A DNA stretch of 64,000 nucleotides from Alphaproteobacteria bacterium (GTDB lineage Bacteria; Pseudomonadota; Alphaproteobacteria; RF32; CAG-239): contig SUUK01000001.1 of assembly GCA_015062535.1 (NCBI GenBank), positions 482,903 to 546,902 of the forward strand, written 5' to 3'. How positions within the stretch are numbered: the first letter of the stretch is position 1; the number at the start of each line of letters is the position of its first letter. Of this stretch, positions 44,866 to 54,441 are shown one piece after another. Made by a program: the position numbers and the translations under genes. The notes below the pieces were generated by a model. That model saw only the letters and a program-made list of their open reading frames with translations. It did no database searches and was not told the DNA's origin.

Positions 44866-46788
44866 CTAATCAGGATTATCCGTTGCATTTTTTATAATTT
44901 CATCTCTTTCTTTTTGTATTGTTTGTTTTCTTATATACGCTTCTTCACTAAAATCTTTCATCAAAAGCTCATTAATTTCCTTTAATTCCGCCTCTAATGC
45001 TCTAATTTTATTTTCAAGCAATAACTTTTCGATATTTTTTCTCAAATCATTAATAAAAGGCTTTCTTTCCTTAAGCATACCAATTTCCCAAAAACCCTTT
45101 AATAAATGCGGAGTTTTATCCATAACTGCACTATATAACTCATCACCATTAAGAGGTGTTTCCGCCTCATGATAAGTATCAGCCAAAGTTATTTGTAAAT
45201 TTCTAACATTCTCATCTTTAATATCATCAATAAAGATTTCTTCTTCATAGTCATCAATAAGTTCCGGATAAATAAATTCTGCCGCCACAATAAATCTAAG
45301 ACTTTTATCCGTTTCACTATTAACATTTTTCTTTAATTCTTCAGGAGAAGAAAAACTATGTCCAATTGCCGGCCTTTGATTATTTTTATTATATCTATTC
45401 TTATCAAACCTATTGTATTTATCACCCGCCCCACTTCTAGGTTCAAAACCTATCTTAGAAACAACTTTGTTTTCAGCATTTTGAACAGGTTTAACCTCAC
45501 TTTTTGCTACCTTTGGTCTAAATGCATTATAAATTCTGCTTTTAATCTCTTGCATATAATAATTTCTAACGGTCAAATCACCAATTTTATTAATCTCAGC
45601 AATCAAAGTTTTTTCAACCATAGCTTTACGTTCTGGAGTAGATGCATCAACTCCATCAGTATATTTTTGCCACAAAATATCAATAAGAGGCTTTGTTTTT
45701 GTTAAAAGATTTGCAAAACTTTCTTTACCATAAGCCTGTAAATATTCATCAGGGTCCATATTTTCTGGCAAAAACAAAAACTTTATCGAATATCCTGCCT
45801 TTAAGATTGGAAGCACCCTATCAACAGACCTCATTGCAGCTTTCGTTCCTGGAGCATCTCCATCCAAACACAAAATAGGCTCATTAGTAACCTTCCAAGC
45901 CTCCAAAATTTGCTCTTCCGTCAAAGCCGTACCAAGTGGTGCAACTGCATAATTAAACCCATATCTATCAAGAGCAATAACGTCCATATATCCTTCAGAT
46001 ATAATTAGCTTTTTCTCCTTATATCCGCTCTCTCTTGCCTTATCAAGATTGTATAAATTGCGCCTTTTATTAAAAATTGGAGTTTCTGGCGAGTTAAGAT
46101 ATTTAGGCTCAATTTTTTCCATCACCCTACCACCAAAAGCAATAATTTTTCCTTGCTTATTAGTAATAGGAATCATCACTCTATTTCTAAAGAAATCATG
46201 GTTTTTACGAGTTTTATCTTCAGGAATTGTCATCAGCCCCAAATCATTTAAGTCTTTATCATCAATTCCCAAAGATTTTAAGTGCGCCATTAAACCATTA
46301 TTATTCGGAGCATATCCAAGCCTAAACTTCTTAATAACCTCATCAGATAGCCCTCTTTTTTCCCTAAAATATTTTAATCCCTCAGCCCCAACCGGCATAT
46401 AAAGATTTTTTTCAAAAAACAAACAAGCCTGCTCCATAATATCATACAATGATTTCTTTTCTTCTGCATGTTCTGCATTTGCTTTAGAAAACTTGGGAAC
46501 ACTAAGCCCTGCCTGATGTGCAAGCTTTTCAATTGCATCCATAAATGGAAGCCCATTTGCATCCATTTCAAACTTTAATATATCACCATGAGCACCACAG
46601 CCAAAACAATGATAAAACCCCTTCGCCTCATTAACCGTAAACGAAGGAGTTTTTTCATTATGAAATGGACAAAGACCTTGATATTCCCTACCTTTTTTAA
46701 CAAGCTTAACTTTTGCTCCTACCACATCAACGATAGAAACTCTAGTTCTTAGTTCATCAATAAATCTTTGTAAATCATCATTGGCCAT
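44866..46788 (-). CDS. dnaG: DNA primase
   Basis: Synthesises RNA primers at the replication fork. At 640 residues it has the CHC2 zinc domain (Cys40, His43, Cys61, Cys64; CPFHNEKTPSFTV), the RNA-polymerase core with FGGRVM, the TOPRIM motif LIISEGYMDVIAL with acidic DGDAPG, and a C-terminal helical helicase-interaction domain. yqeY lies 10 bases upstream, the common gatB/yqeY-dnaG order; rpoD is missing from the expected third place. Confidence 0.97.
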   Translation of the reverse strand: MANDDLQRFIDELRTRVSIVDVVGAKVKLVKKGREYQGLCPFHNEKTPSFTVNEAKGFYHCFGCGAHGDILKFEMDANGLPFMDAIEKLAHQAGLSVPKFSKANAEHAEEKKSLYDIMEQACLFFEKNLYMPVGAEGLKYFREKRGLSDEVIKKFRLGYAPNNNGLMAHLKSLGIDDKDLNDLGLMTIPEDKTRKNHDFFRNRVMIPITNKQGKIIAFGGRVMEKIEPKYLNSPETPIFNKRRNLYNLDKARESGYKEKKLIISEGYMDVIALDRYGFNYAVAPLGTALTEEQILEAWKVTNEPILCLDGDAPGTKAAMRSVDRVLPILKAGYSIKFLFLPENMDPDEYLQAYGKESFANLLTKTKPLIDILWQKYTDGVDASTPERKAMVEKTLIAEINKIGDLTVRNYYMQEIKSRIYNAFRPKVAKSEVKPVQNAENKVVSKIGFEPRSGAGDKYNRFDKNRYNKNNQRPAIGHSFSSPEELKKNVNSETDKSLRFIVAAEFIYPELIDDYEEEIFIDDIKDENVRNLQITLADTYHEAETPLNGDELYSAVMDKTPHLLKGFWEIGMLKERKPFINDLRKNIEKLLLENKIRALEAELKEINELLMKDFSEEAYIRKQTIQKERDEIIKNATDNPD

Positions 46789-46798
46789 AGTTTATAGT

Positions 46799-47251
46799 CT
46801 ATCCAAGTAATGTTTTAATTAAAGAAGACGCTTTACCCATATCAACTTGACCAGCATATTTGGCCTTAAGTTCAGCCATAACTTTACCCATATCTTTAAT
46901 AGAAGATGCGCCAATTTCAGCCATAATATTTTTGATAATTTCCTTTGTTTCATCTTCGCCTAATTGTTTAGGTAAAAATCTCTCAATAACTTTAATTTCT
47001 TTTTCTTCTTTTACAGCTAACTCTTCTCTACCACCTTCACGATAGATTTTTGCCGATTCTGTTCTTTGTTTAACCATAGTTTGCATCATTGCAAGCAATT
47101 CTTGGTCAGAAGCACACTCTTTACCACTACCACGAGCCACAACATCTTTTTCTTTTTGTCCTGCAATAATCAAACGAACTGCACCAACAGTTTCCATATC
47201 TTTTGCTTTCATAGCTTCTTTTAGAGCATTTTGAAGATCTTCTCTTAACAT
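46799..47251 (-). CDS. yqeY: GatB/YqeY domain-containing protein
   Basis: 150 residues with the YqeY fold: EDLQNALKEAMKAKDMETVG at the start, VRLIIAGQKEKDV, then KEEKEIKVIERFLPKQL and KDMGKVMAELKAKYAGQVD at the end. The domain resembles the tRNA-binding tail of GatB; stand-alone copies are proposed to affect tRNA-dependent amidation, unproven here. GGGAG seven bases before the ATG at 47251 fixes the start; earlier in-frame codons overlap the zinc-ribbon gene. Confidence 0.88.
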   Translation of the reverse strand: MLREDLQNALKEAMKAKDMETVGAVRLIIAGQKEKDVVARGSGKECASDQELLAMMQTMVKQRTESAKIYREGGREELAVKEEKEIKVIERFLPKQLGEDETKEIIKNIMAEIGASSIKDMGKVMAELKAKYAGQVDMGKASSLIKTLLG

Positions 47252-47264
47252 TTTTTTCTCCCTA

Positions 47265-48140
47265 TTATCTAACAAATCTAACATTAAAATTACTCATACC
47301 ATTATTAGGTACCAAAATTTCAATTTCTGTTTTTTCTTTTGCTTTCAAGAACTTTGAACCACCAAAACCTTCTTCAATACCATCAACTTTAATCAAAGGA
47401 AGTTTTGTGCCAAGCATTCCGTTGTTTTTAACTCCAACTACAAGCTTTAGCATTTCTTTTCCGTCAATGTTTTCTTCAATCACATTAACTTTTTCAAACT
47501 CAAGCCCACTAACGTTATAAAGTCCTGTTAACCCAATTTTATTATAGTAGTTTTCCCCATCAGGATAAATCATAACAATTACCCCACGTAAGAAATACAA
47601 AATTGCCACAACAAACAATAAAAAGATAAAAAACTTAGTCTTCACATACCATTTTTTAGGCTTTTGGCTTACTAATCTATCAGATTTTTGAACTTTAATT
47701 TCCTCATTAAAATCGTTTCCAAAACTAAGTCTTGCCTCACTTTCTTCCTCTTTTCCATCCATACTAATTGTAAAAGATGTTCCCTGGTCAGATGTTAGAG
47801 TTAATTCCTTTTTCTTTTTTGGTTTTGGAGCTTTATAATTTGGGTCACCCTCTTTGCTTACAAGCTCTTTAGAGCTCATAGTCCTTTTGCCAGATTTTGT
47901 ATCATTAACAATCTGATAGTTTTCTTTGTTTGCAGGATAATTTCTATGAGGTGGTTCACTAACCTCAATTGCTTCAATAAAAGGTTCATTATCCTCATTT
48001 TCCTCATATCCCAAAGCATCAGAAGGAATGGCATTCCATACATTAGAACATGCTTGACATCTAAAATTTTGCCCTGTTTTTGGAATCAAATTATCAGGAA
48101 TATCATAAATACTGTGGCATTTTGGACAACTAATTAACAT
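47265..48140 (-). CDS. Zinc-ribbon (MJ0042-type) membrane protein
   Basis: 291 residues. An N-terminal finger SCPKCHSIYDIPDNLIPK with a second pair CQACSNVW matches the MJ0042-type ribbon. A disordered acidic and basic region follows, then a single membrane helix (FFIFLLFVVAILYFLRGVIV, about 170-190) and a C-terminal beta-type domain (about 200-290). This gene stands divergently next to ftsE in many alphaproteobacteria, as here. Function unknown; division-related by context only. Confidence 0.78.
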   Translation of the reverse strand: MLISCPKCHSIYDIPDNLIPKTGQNFRCQACSNVWNAIPSDALGYEENEDNEPFIEAIEVSEPPHRNYPANKENYQIVNDTKSGKRTMSSKELVSKEGDPNYKAPKPKKKKELTLTSDQGTSFTISMDGKEEESEARLSFGNDFNEEIKVQKSDRLVSQKPKKWYVKTKFFIFLLFVVAILYFLRGVIVMIYPDGENYYNKIGLTGLYNVSGLEFEKVNVIEENIDGKEMLKLVVGVKNNGMLGTKLPLIKVDGIEEGFGGSKFLKAKEKTEIEILVPNNGMSNFNVRFVR

Positions 48141-48334
48141 TTCTTTTCATCCCATTATTTAAACTAATGGGAGTATAGACCAAAGATTGTTATAAAATCA
48201 ACACTTTTTTCTATTATTTTTATTTAAATTCCAACTACTCGCTAGCACTTTTTGCCACACTTATTAACTCATCATCCCTTAATAGCCTCAGCCCCTTTTT
48301 CAATCATTCTAACTTTGCAACACTCTCTTAACCC

Positions 48335-48386
48335 GTCATCCCTCGTTTTGCGTCAAGCAAAACGTCAAGGGATCTACATTTTAAAA
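48335..48386. repeat. Palindromic repeat, GTTTTGC/GCAAAAC arms
   Basis: Full copy with loop GTCAA; the tail reads CTACATTTTAAAA. Located between divergent genes, so it cannot be a 3' end signal here. Confidence 0.88.
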
Positions 48387-48424
48387 ACAAAATTGTGAAT
48401 TATTAAAACCCAACTATTTAATCT

Positions 48425-48453
48425 TTGAAACTTTAGTATATATTACATACATT
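48425..48453 (+). promoter_or_regulatory. Possible promoter of ftsE-ftsX
   Basis: TTGAAA (48425-48430), 17 bases, TACATT (48448-48453); AAGGTG precedes the ftsE ATG. Confidence 0.42.
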
Positions 48454-48473
48454 AACAAAAAAGGTGCAAAAAA

Positions 48474-49157
48474 ATGGAAGACAAAACATTCGAACCAATT
48501 GTAGAAATGAAAAATGTAGGCTTAGCATATGGCGACAATGCTCCTGTGCTAAAAGGCATAGACTTTGCTTTTCGCCGTGGCTCTATGCATTTTTTAACAG
48601 GTAAATCAGGTGCCGGCAAGACCTCACTTTTATCAATGCTCTATCTTGCACAACGCCCAACCGAAGGCACATTAAAAGTTTTTGGTTCAAACGTTGCAAT
48701 GACAGATCGTGATAAAATGGCATTTTTACGTCGCAGAATTGGTGTTGTTTTCCAAGATTTTAGACTATTAGAGCACTTAAGCGTTTTTGATAACGTTGCT
48801 TTACCTTTACGTCTTAAGGGTATGAAAGAACGTGAAATTCGCCAACGTGTGATTGAATTGCTTGCTTGGGTTGACTTATCAGACAACATGTATGTAAAAG
48901 CATCAGAAATCTCAGGCGGTGAAAAGCAACGTGTTGCTATTGCAAGAGCTGTTATCAATCGTCCAGAATTATTACTAGCAGACGAACCAACTGGAAACGT
49001 AGATAGCGAAATAGCCCTAAAACTTATGAAATTATTTGCAGAACTAAATCGTTTAGGCACAACTGTAGTAATTGCCACCCACTCAGAAGATTTGATGGAT
49101 AGATACAACTACCCACGTTTAAAATTAGAAAATGGCCACCTTGAATACATTAAATAA
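48474..49157 (+). CDS. ftsE: Cell division ATP-binding protein FtsE
   Basis: ATPase of the FtsEX complex, which couples division to septal peptidoglycan hydrolysis. 227 residues with Walker A GKSGAGKT (43-50), Q-loop FQDFRLL, signature SGGEKQR near 146-152, Walker B LLLADEPTGN and the switch His in IATHSED. ftsX follows after 11 bases. Confidence 0.95.
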   Translation: MEDKTFEPIVEMKNVGLAYGDNAPVLKGIDFAFRRGSMHFLTGKSGAGKTSLLSMLYLAQRPTEGTLKVFGSNVAMTDRDKMAFLRRRIGVVFQDFRLLEHLSVFDNVALPLRLKGMKEREIRQRVIELLAWVDLSDNMYVKASEISGGEKQRVAIARAVINRPELLLADEPTGNVDSEIALKLMKLFAELNRLGTTVVIATHSEDLMDRYNYPRLKLENGHLEYIK

Positions 49158-49168
49158 AAGAGAGAAAC

Positions 49169-50146
49169 ATGGAAAATAACGACAACACCATAATGAAGGT
49201 AAAACCTAGCAAAAAACCTCGTCCAGAGGCTTCAAAGGTTAATAAGCTAAAACGCCAAACCCCACCTTCTGATTCTACAAATGAGCTCCCCATAGATGAG
49301 GGATACTCACATACATTTTTGAGTGTAATCGTTGGTGTATCGGTATTTTTATTTGCCATTACCTTATCTGGGGTACTTGGCATAAACACCATGTTTGAAA
49401 ACTCAAGAAAACAAGTAGTATCAAACTTCACAGTTCAGGTTCTCCCACTTCCAAACTATGAAGACGCAAAAAAAGATCTGCTTAACATTGTATCATTCTT
49501 AGAGCGCTACCCTCATGTTGAACAAGTTAGTGTATTAAGCGATTCTGAGCTAAGATATTTGCTTGAACCATGGCTTGGTAACAATGTAGATATTGAGTTA
49601 CTCCCTATTCCAAAGCTCTTAGATGTAAAAATTAACAATGCTAAAAAATTTGATTACAAAGAGCTAACCATTCGCTTATCAGAGGTTTCTGCCCAAGCAT
49701 CAATTAATGACCACAACTTATGGTTATCAAGGCTATTAAAGTTCATTAATTCCTTAAAAATGCTTGCATTAACCGTATTATTGCTTGTTGCCCTAGCATC
49801 TGTAACTGCAATTATTTATGCAGCCCAAACAAGCCTAAACATTCATCGAGACATAATAAGCATCTTACACGTGATTGGTGCAACAGATAAATACATAGCC
49901 TTAAATTATGTTAAGCAAATATCCAAAACCTCAATCGTTGCCGGCATAATTGGCACCTTAATAGCTGTTCCTGCCATAATGATTGTAGGCTCAATGGCAA
50001 AAGGCATAGAAGCTGGTATCTTTAATTCTGTTACATTTGGACTTGAAGATTGGTTATCAATATTCTTACTCCCTGTTGCTACATCAATTTTAGTTGCAGT
50101 AACCGCATACCTAACAATTGTAAAAACCCTCCGCAGCATGGTATAA
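49169..50146 (+). CDS. ftsX: Cell division protein FtsX
   Basis: Membrane partner of FtsE. 325 residues: a basic cytoplasmic N-terminus (KPSKKPRPEASKVNKLKRQ), first membrane helix FLSVIVGVSVFLFAITLSGV (about 50-70), a periplasmic loop of about 120 residues, then three helices including MLALTVLLLVALASVTAIIY and the two at the end. The C-terminal FtsX domain has the conserved ILHVIGATDKYIALNYV coupling helix. The basic N-terminal extension is as in other alphaproteobacteria. Confidence 0.92.
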   Translation: MENNDNTIMKVKPSKKPRPEASKVNKLKRQTPPSDSTNELPIDEGYSHTFLSVIVGVSVFLFAITLSGVLGINTMFENSRKQVVSNFTVQVLPLPNYEDAKKDLLNIVSFLERYPHVEQVSVLSDSELRYLLEPWLGNNVDIELLPIPKLLDVKINNAKKFDYKELTIRLSEVSAQASINDHNLWLSRLLKFINSLKMLALTVLLLVALASVTAIIYAAQTSLNIHRDIISILHVIGATDKYIALNYVKQISKTSIVAGIIGTLIAVPAIMIVGSMAKGIEAGIFNSVTFGLEDWLSIFLLPVATSILVAVTAYLTIVKTLRSMV

Positions 50147-50202
50147 TACAACTGCCACTTATCCATCATCCCTCGATTGCACCAGCAACACTCTCCTAAT
50201 CC

Positions 50203-50252
50203 GTCATCCCTCGATTGCGTCTAGCAATCGTCAAGGGATCTACTAATTAAAA
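50203..50252. repeat. Palindromic repeat, GATTGC/GCAATC arms
   Basis: Full copy, loop GTCTA; a left half with GATTGC lies at 50165. Between ftsX and the convergent ankyrin gene, whose stop is 4 bases away. Confidence 0.88.
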
Positions 50253-50256
50253 TCCT

Positions 50257-51312
50257 TTATTTATTAAACCCTAAACTTCTTTTAACTTTTCCCAAAAATG
50301 TATTACTTTTTCTTTCCTCAACAGCCTTAATTATCGCTTTACGTATTCGTTCGTCTTTAGCAAGTTTCATTGCAGTATCACCAGTAACACTTTTTGCATT
50401 AATTTTTGCCCCATTTGCTATCAATAAATCAACAACCTCAGCATGACCTTCATTTGAAGCCATCATTAGAGGAGTCATTCCATTTCCTTTCTTCACATTA
50501 ACATTTGCACCATATTTGATTAAGACCTCCACAGTATCTCTTTGCCCTCTCTTTGATGCAATCATTAAAGCTGTATCTCCATTATATTCACCTTTATGAA
50601 CATCAGCCCCATTTTCTATTAACAGCTTTACAACATCTTTATGACCATAATAAGCGGCATACATTAAAGGAGGCCATACATTTAATGCTTCATTTGAAGC
50701 ATTAACATCTGCTCCTTTTGAAATTAATAGCTCCACAACTTCTTTATATCCATTATATGAAGCTAAATGTATTGCACATGTGCCATCACTCTTTATTGCA
50801 TTAACATCAGCCCCTCTTTCTATTAACAGCTTTACAACATCTTTATGACCTTTTCTTGAAGCCTCTATCAAAGCAGTGCTACATACATGATTCTTAGCAT
50901 CAATCTTTGCTTTATTTTCAATTAACAACTCTACTACTTCTTTATGACCATAATATGATGCATTCATTAAAGGAGTATCACCTAATACATCCTTATCTTC
51001 AATCTTTGCTTTATTTTGAATCAATAACTCTACAATTTCTTTATATCCTCTCTCTGAAGCAAAAAGTAAAGCACTTACCCCATCATAATTTTTTGCATTA
51101 ACATCTGCGCCTTTTGATATTAAAAACTCAGCAATTTTTTCATGTCCCATTTGGCAAGCCAACATTAAAGCAGTTGTATTATATCCATCAATTGTATTAT
51201 ATTTAACCCCTAGCTTAACAAGCATATCAAGTTTAGCAAGCTTGATGTATTCAGGTATTTCTTTATCTTCTATTATCTCAAATAACTGCTTTTCTAAGAT
51301 ATTTCCATTCAT
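50257..51312 (-). CDS. Ankyrin-repeat protein with eight regular repeats
   Basis: 351 residues. The short helical head MNGNILEKQLFEIIEDKEIP runs directly to ankyrin repeats from about residue 42; the middle of the shared module is absent. Eight full 33-residue repeats follow, one with an insertion near ASNEALNVWPPL, then a cap. The conserved positions TALM-A-GH-EVV-LLI-GADVN are clear. The tail is RKSNTFLGKVKRSLGFNK, not the VIQG-ER type. GAGG lies just before the ATG. Confidence 0.91.
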   Translation of the reverse strand: MNGNILEKQLFEIIEDKEIPEYIKLAKLDMLVKLGVKYNTIDGYNTTALMLACQMGHEKIAEFLISKGADVNAKNYDGVSALLFASERGYKEIVELLIQNKAKIEDKDVLGDTPLMNASYYGHKEVVELLIENKAKIDAKNHVCSTALIEASRKGHKDVVKLLIERGADVNAIKSDGTCAIHLASYNGYKEVVELLISKGADVNASNEALNVWPPLMYAAYYGHKDVVKLLIENGADVHKGEYNGDTALMIASKRGQRDTVEVLIKYGANVNVKKGNGMTPLMMASNEGHAEVVDLLIANGAKINAKSVTGDTAMKLAKDERIRKAIIKAVEERKSNTFLGKVKRSLGFNK

Positions 51313-51385
51313 TTTTGCCTCATTTTTTTCAAAACATAGCTTATTTTATCACAAAACCCCTAACTTTGCAACAAATATCTCCCCC

Positions 51386-51434
51386 GTCATCCCTCGATTG
51401 CACCAGCAATCGTCAAGGGATCTACAAATTAAAA
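51386..51434. repeat. Palindromic repeat, GATTGC/GCAATC arms
   Basis: Full copy with loop ACCA, between the start of the 50257 gene and the stop of the 51442 gene, 7 bases from the latter. Confidence 0.88.
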
Positions 51435-51441
51435 TTATCGA

Positions 51442-52305
51442 TTATCTTTCCAATCCTTGAACAACTATATTCTCGCCTGTCTTTTCATTTCTTTTCTTAA
51501 CAGCACTAATTATTGTCTTTTTCATTTTTTCATCTTCTGCAAACATCAAAGCTGTTTTTCCGTCACTATCTTTTGCATTAACATGAGCTCCATTTGCTAT
51601 TAAATATTCCACTATTTCATAGTGCTCATTCATGACAGCTTTCATTAATGCGGTTCTTTTTCCATTAGTAACTTCATTAACATTAGCACCTTTTTCTACC
51701 AACATCTCAACAATATCCATATACCCATAATTTGAAGCATGCATCAATGGAGTATCCCCATATTCATCTTGAATATCAATCTCAGCACCTTTATCTATTA
51801 ACAATTCCATTATATCTATTTGCTCTTTTACGCATGCCCACATTAAAGGTGTAACATCTTCCCTCATTTTTTGATTAATATTAGCCCCTTTTTCTATTAA
51901 ATATTCAACCACATCTGTATAACCATTTCCTGATGCCCAAATTAATGACGTAAAAATAGGTCCTTCTTCATATACTACATCAATTTCAGCACCTTGATCT
52001 ATTAATTCTTTAACTTCATCAATATCGCCACCACCATTATGGCATATAGCACCTAATTTTTCTCCTAAATTTCTAGCTTCACCTTCATCTAAAAACTCTT
52101 TTGCACCATTATCTTTCAAAAGTTCAGCAATTTTTTGCTCATTTTTATCATTTGCAAACATCAAAGCAGATTTTGCCCCATACATAGCATTAACATCAAC
52201 GCCAAGTCTAATTAACATATCAATCTTGGCACACTTGATATTTTCTGCCATTTCTTTATCTTTGATAATTTCAAACAACTGCTTTTCTAAGATATTTTCA
52301 CTCAT
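51442..52305 (-). CDS. Ankyrin-repeat protein, MSENILEKQL family
   Basis: 287 residues. Full shared N-terminal module (MSENILEKQLFEIIKDKEMA, AMYGAKSALMFANDKNEQKI, then LGEKLGAICHNGGGDIDEVK), about five ankyrin repeats (TSLIWASGNGYTDVVEYLI, TPLMWACVKEQIDIMELLI and others), a cap, and the tail AVKKRNEKTGENIVVQGLER. It starts 5 bases after the stop of the 591-residue gene, probably one transcript. Confidence 0.9.
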   Translation of the reverse strand: MSENILEKQLFEIIKDKEMAENIKCAKIDMLIRLGVDVNAMYGAKSALMFANDKNEQKIAELLKDNGAKEFLDEGEARNLGEKLGAICHNGGGDIDEVKELIDQGAEIDVVYEEGPIFTSLIWASGNGYTDVVEYLIEKGANINQKMREDVTPLMWACVKEQIDIMELLIDKGAEIDIQDEYGDTPLMHASNYGYMDIVEMLVEKGANVNEVTNGKRTALMKAVMNEHYEIVEYLIANGAHVNAKDSDGKTALMFAEDEKMKKTIISAVKKRNEKTGENIVVQGLER

Positions 52306-52310
52306 TTCTT

Positions 52311-54086
52311 TTAACTTTCAAAAAAGTTTTTAATACTTCCAATAATTGTTCCATTTTCTTTTATATTTCTCTTTTTAACAGCATCAATAATTACTTTCTT
52401 TATTTCCTCATTATCTGCACGCATCATGGCATTTTGACCAATATTATTCTTTTGATTAACATCAGCCCCTTGTTGAATTAATAATTCCACAATTTCTTTA
52501 CGCCCCATAAATGAAGCTTCCATCAAAGCTGTACTACCACCATTATTTTTTTGATTAACATCAGCGCCAATTTGAATTAAAACTTCTGCGACTTCTTTAT
52601 ACCCTCGTCTCGAAGCCTTCATCAAAGCTGTCTCGCCATCATTATCTTTTTGATGAACATCCGCCCCTGATTTTATTAGCATCTCTACAATTTCTTTATA
52701 ACCTCTATGAGATGCACTCATTAATGCAGTATAACCATTAACATTTTTATCATTAACATCCGCCCCTGATTTTATTAGCATCTCTACAATTTCTTTACAA
52801 CCATAATATGAAGCGAACATCAAAGCAGTCCACCCATCCTCATTCTTTTGATTAACATCCGCTCCAGATTTTATTAACACCTCAACAATTTCTTTATGGT
52901 CATAATATGAAGCGTTAATTAAAGCTGTTCCCCCTTTATTATTCTCGGCATTAACATCCGCACCATTTTTAATTAATAGCTTCACAACTTCCTTATGACC
53001 ATTTTTAGAAGCCCAAATCAAAGCTGTCTTACCCTTCTCATCCTTTTGATTAACATCTGCGCCACTTTGAATTAATAGCTCAACCAATTCCTTATTTCCA
53101 TAATATGAAGCCATCATCAAAGCTGTATAGCCATAATAATCTTCTGCATTAACATCCGCCCCCATATCAATCAATTCTTTAATTTCTTCAACGTCTTTTT
53201 TTTCTCCATTTGCACAAACTTCTATTAATTTTTTACCAAATTCTTTGGCTGTTTCTTCATCAAAAATATTTTTTCCCCCATTATTTTCCAAAAGCTCGGC
53301 AACTTTTTCTAAATTATTATCATTTGCAAGCTTTAAGAGAGACTTCGCCCCATACATAGCATTAACATCCGCACCATTTTTAATTAATAGCTCCACAACT
53401 TCCTTATGACCATTTTTAGAAGCCCAAATCAAAGCTGTCTTACCCTTCTCATCCTTTTGATTAACATCTGCGCCACTTTGAATTAATAGCTCAACCAATT
53501 CATTATTTCCATGATATGAAGCCAACATCAAAGCTATCCACCCTTTATTATCTTTTACATCAACATCCGCCCCATTTTGAATTAAAACCTCTGCAATTTC
53601 TTTATGACCTTCTGCTGAAGCCAACATCAAAGCTGTCCACCCTTTATTATCTTTTACATCAACAACCGCACCATTTTTAATTAATAGCTCCACAACTTCC
53701 TTATAACCATTTTTAGAAGCCCAAATCAAAGCTGTCTTACCCTTCTCATCCTTTTGATTAACATCTGCCCCCATATCAATCAATTCTTTAATTTCTTTAA
53801 CGTCTTTTTTTTCTTCACCTTTACAAGCTTTTATTAATTTTACACCAAGTTCTTTTGCTATTTTTTCATCAAAAACATCTTTTGCGCCATTATTTTCCAA
53901 AAGCTCTGCAACTTTTTCTAATTTATTATCTTTTGCAAACCTTAAAGGTGACCTTGCTCCACACATTACATTAACATCAACGCCAAGTCTAACTAGCATA
54001 TCAATCTTGGCAAGTTTGATATGCTCTGCCATTTCGCTGTCTTTTAATATCTCAATCAACTGTTTTTCTAAAATATCTTCACTCAT
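52311..54086 (-). CDS. Large ankyrin-repeat protein with an internal copy of the N-terminal module
   Basis: 591 residues. The N-terminal module (1-105) is followed by about four ankyrin repeats, then at about 243-330 a second copy of most of the module (AMYGAKSLLKLANDNNLEKV to LIEVCANGEKKDVEEIKELI), then seven more repeats and a cap. Three repeats encode almost the same EKGKTALIWASKNG. The layout suggests fusion of two family members inside GADVNA. The tail (GTIIGSIKNFFES) is of the third kind. The first of a two-gene unit. Confidence 0.91.
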   Translation of the reverse strand: MSEDILEKQLIEILKDSEMAEHIKLAKIDMLVRLGVDVNVMCGARSPLRFAKDNKLEKVAELLENNGAKDVFDEKIAKELGVKLIKACKGEEKKDVKEIKELIDMGADVNQKDEKGKTALIWASKNGYKEVVELLIKNGAVVDVKDNKGWTALMLASAEGHKEIAEVLIQNGADVDVKDNKGWIALMLASYHGNNELVELLIQSGADVNQKDEKGKTALIWASKNGHKEVVELLIKNGADVNAMYGAKSLLKLANDNNLEKVAELLENNGGKNIFDEETAKEFGKKLIEVCANGEKKDVEEIKELIDMGADVNAEDYYGYTALMMASYYGNKELVELLIQSGADVNQKDEKGKTALIWASKNGHKEVVKLLIKNGADVNAENNKGGTALINASYYDHKEIVEVLIKSGADVNQKNEDGWTALMFASYYGCKEIVEMLIKSGADVNDKNVNGYTALMSASHRGYKEIVEMLIKSGADVHQKDNDGETALMKASRRGYKEVAEVLIQIGADVNQKNNGGSTALMEASFMGRKEIVELLIQQGADVNQKNNIGQNAMMRADNEEIKKVIIDAVKKRNIKENGTIIGSIKNFFES

Positions 54087-54196
54087 TTTTGCCTTTTTTT
54101 TCCAAAATATAGCCTATTTTACTACAAAATCTCCTCATTTGCAATAAAAAAGGATACCTTGCCCGATATCCTTTTACATTGCCACACACTCACCCC

Positions 54197-54247
54197 ATCA
54201 TCCCTCGTTTTGCTTTTAGCAAAACGTCAAGGGATCTACAAATTAGA
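54197..54247. repeat. Palindromic repeat, GTTTTGC/GCAAAAC arms
   Basis: Full copy with loop TTTTA. It stands 27 bases before element copy B, the same arrangement as at 42722/42800. Confidence 0.88.
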
Positions 54248-54273
54248 AATCGAACATAAAAAATCTTTTTTAC

Positions 54274-54441
54274 AATCATGATAGCGCTTTAGCACACCCC
54301 CATTTAAAACCGAAAGCCGAAGGCTTTGCAACGGATGGGATAAAGTGCGGTGCTAGGAGTGACGCCGTAAGCGTAGTGTACAAACAAAAGGGTACATGAG
54401 CGAACGCCGACGCTCCTATGACCGTGCTTTAGCACATCCCC
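54274..54441. repeat. Unclassified ~165-bp structured element, copy B
   Basis: Matches copy A closely in its outer parts (AATCATGA at the left; AACCGAAAGCCGAAGGCTTT; GGGATAAAGTGCGGTGCT; CGTGCTTTAGCACATCCC at the right). The central arms differ: AGGAGTGACGCCG (54355-54367) pairs with CGCCGACGCTCCT (54405-54417) in 11 of 13 positions, one of them G-U. GTGTAC and GTACAT in the loop are shared. Confidence 0.72.

Larger units (their letters stand above)
48141..48473. other. Divergent intergenic region before ftsE
   Basis: 333 bases without a gene. It holds one palindromic repeat (48335-48386), degenerate left-half copies near 48271, and the ftsE promoter. Nothing else was found. Confidence 0.5.
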
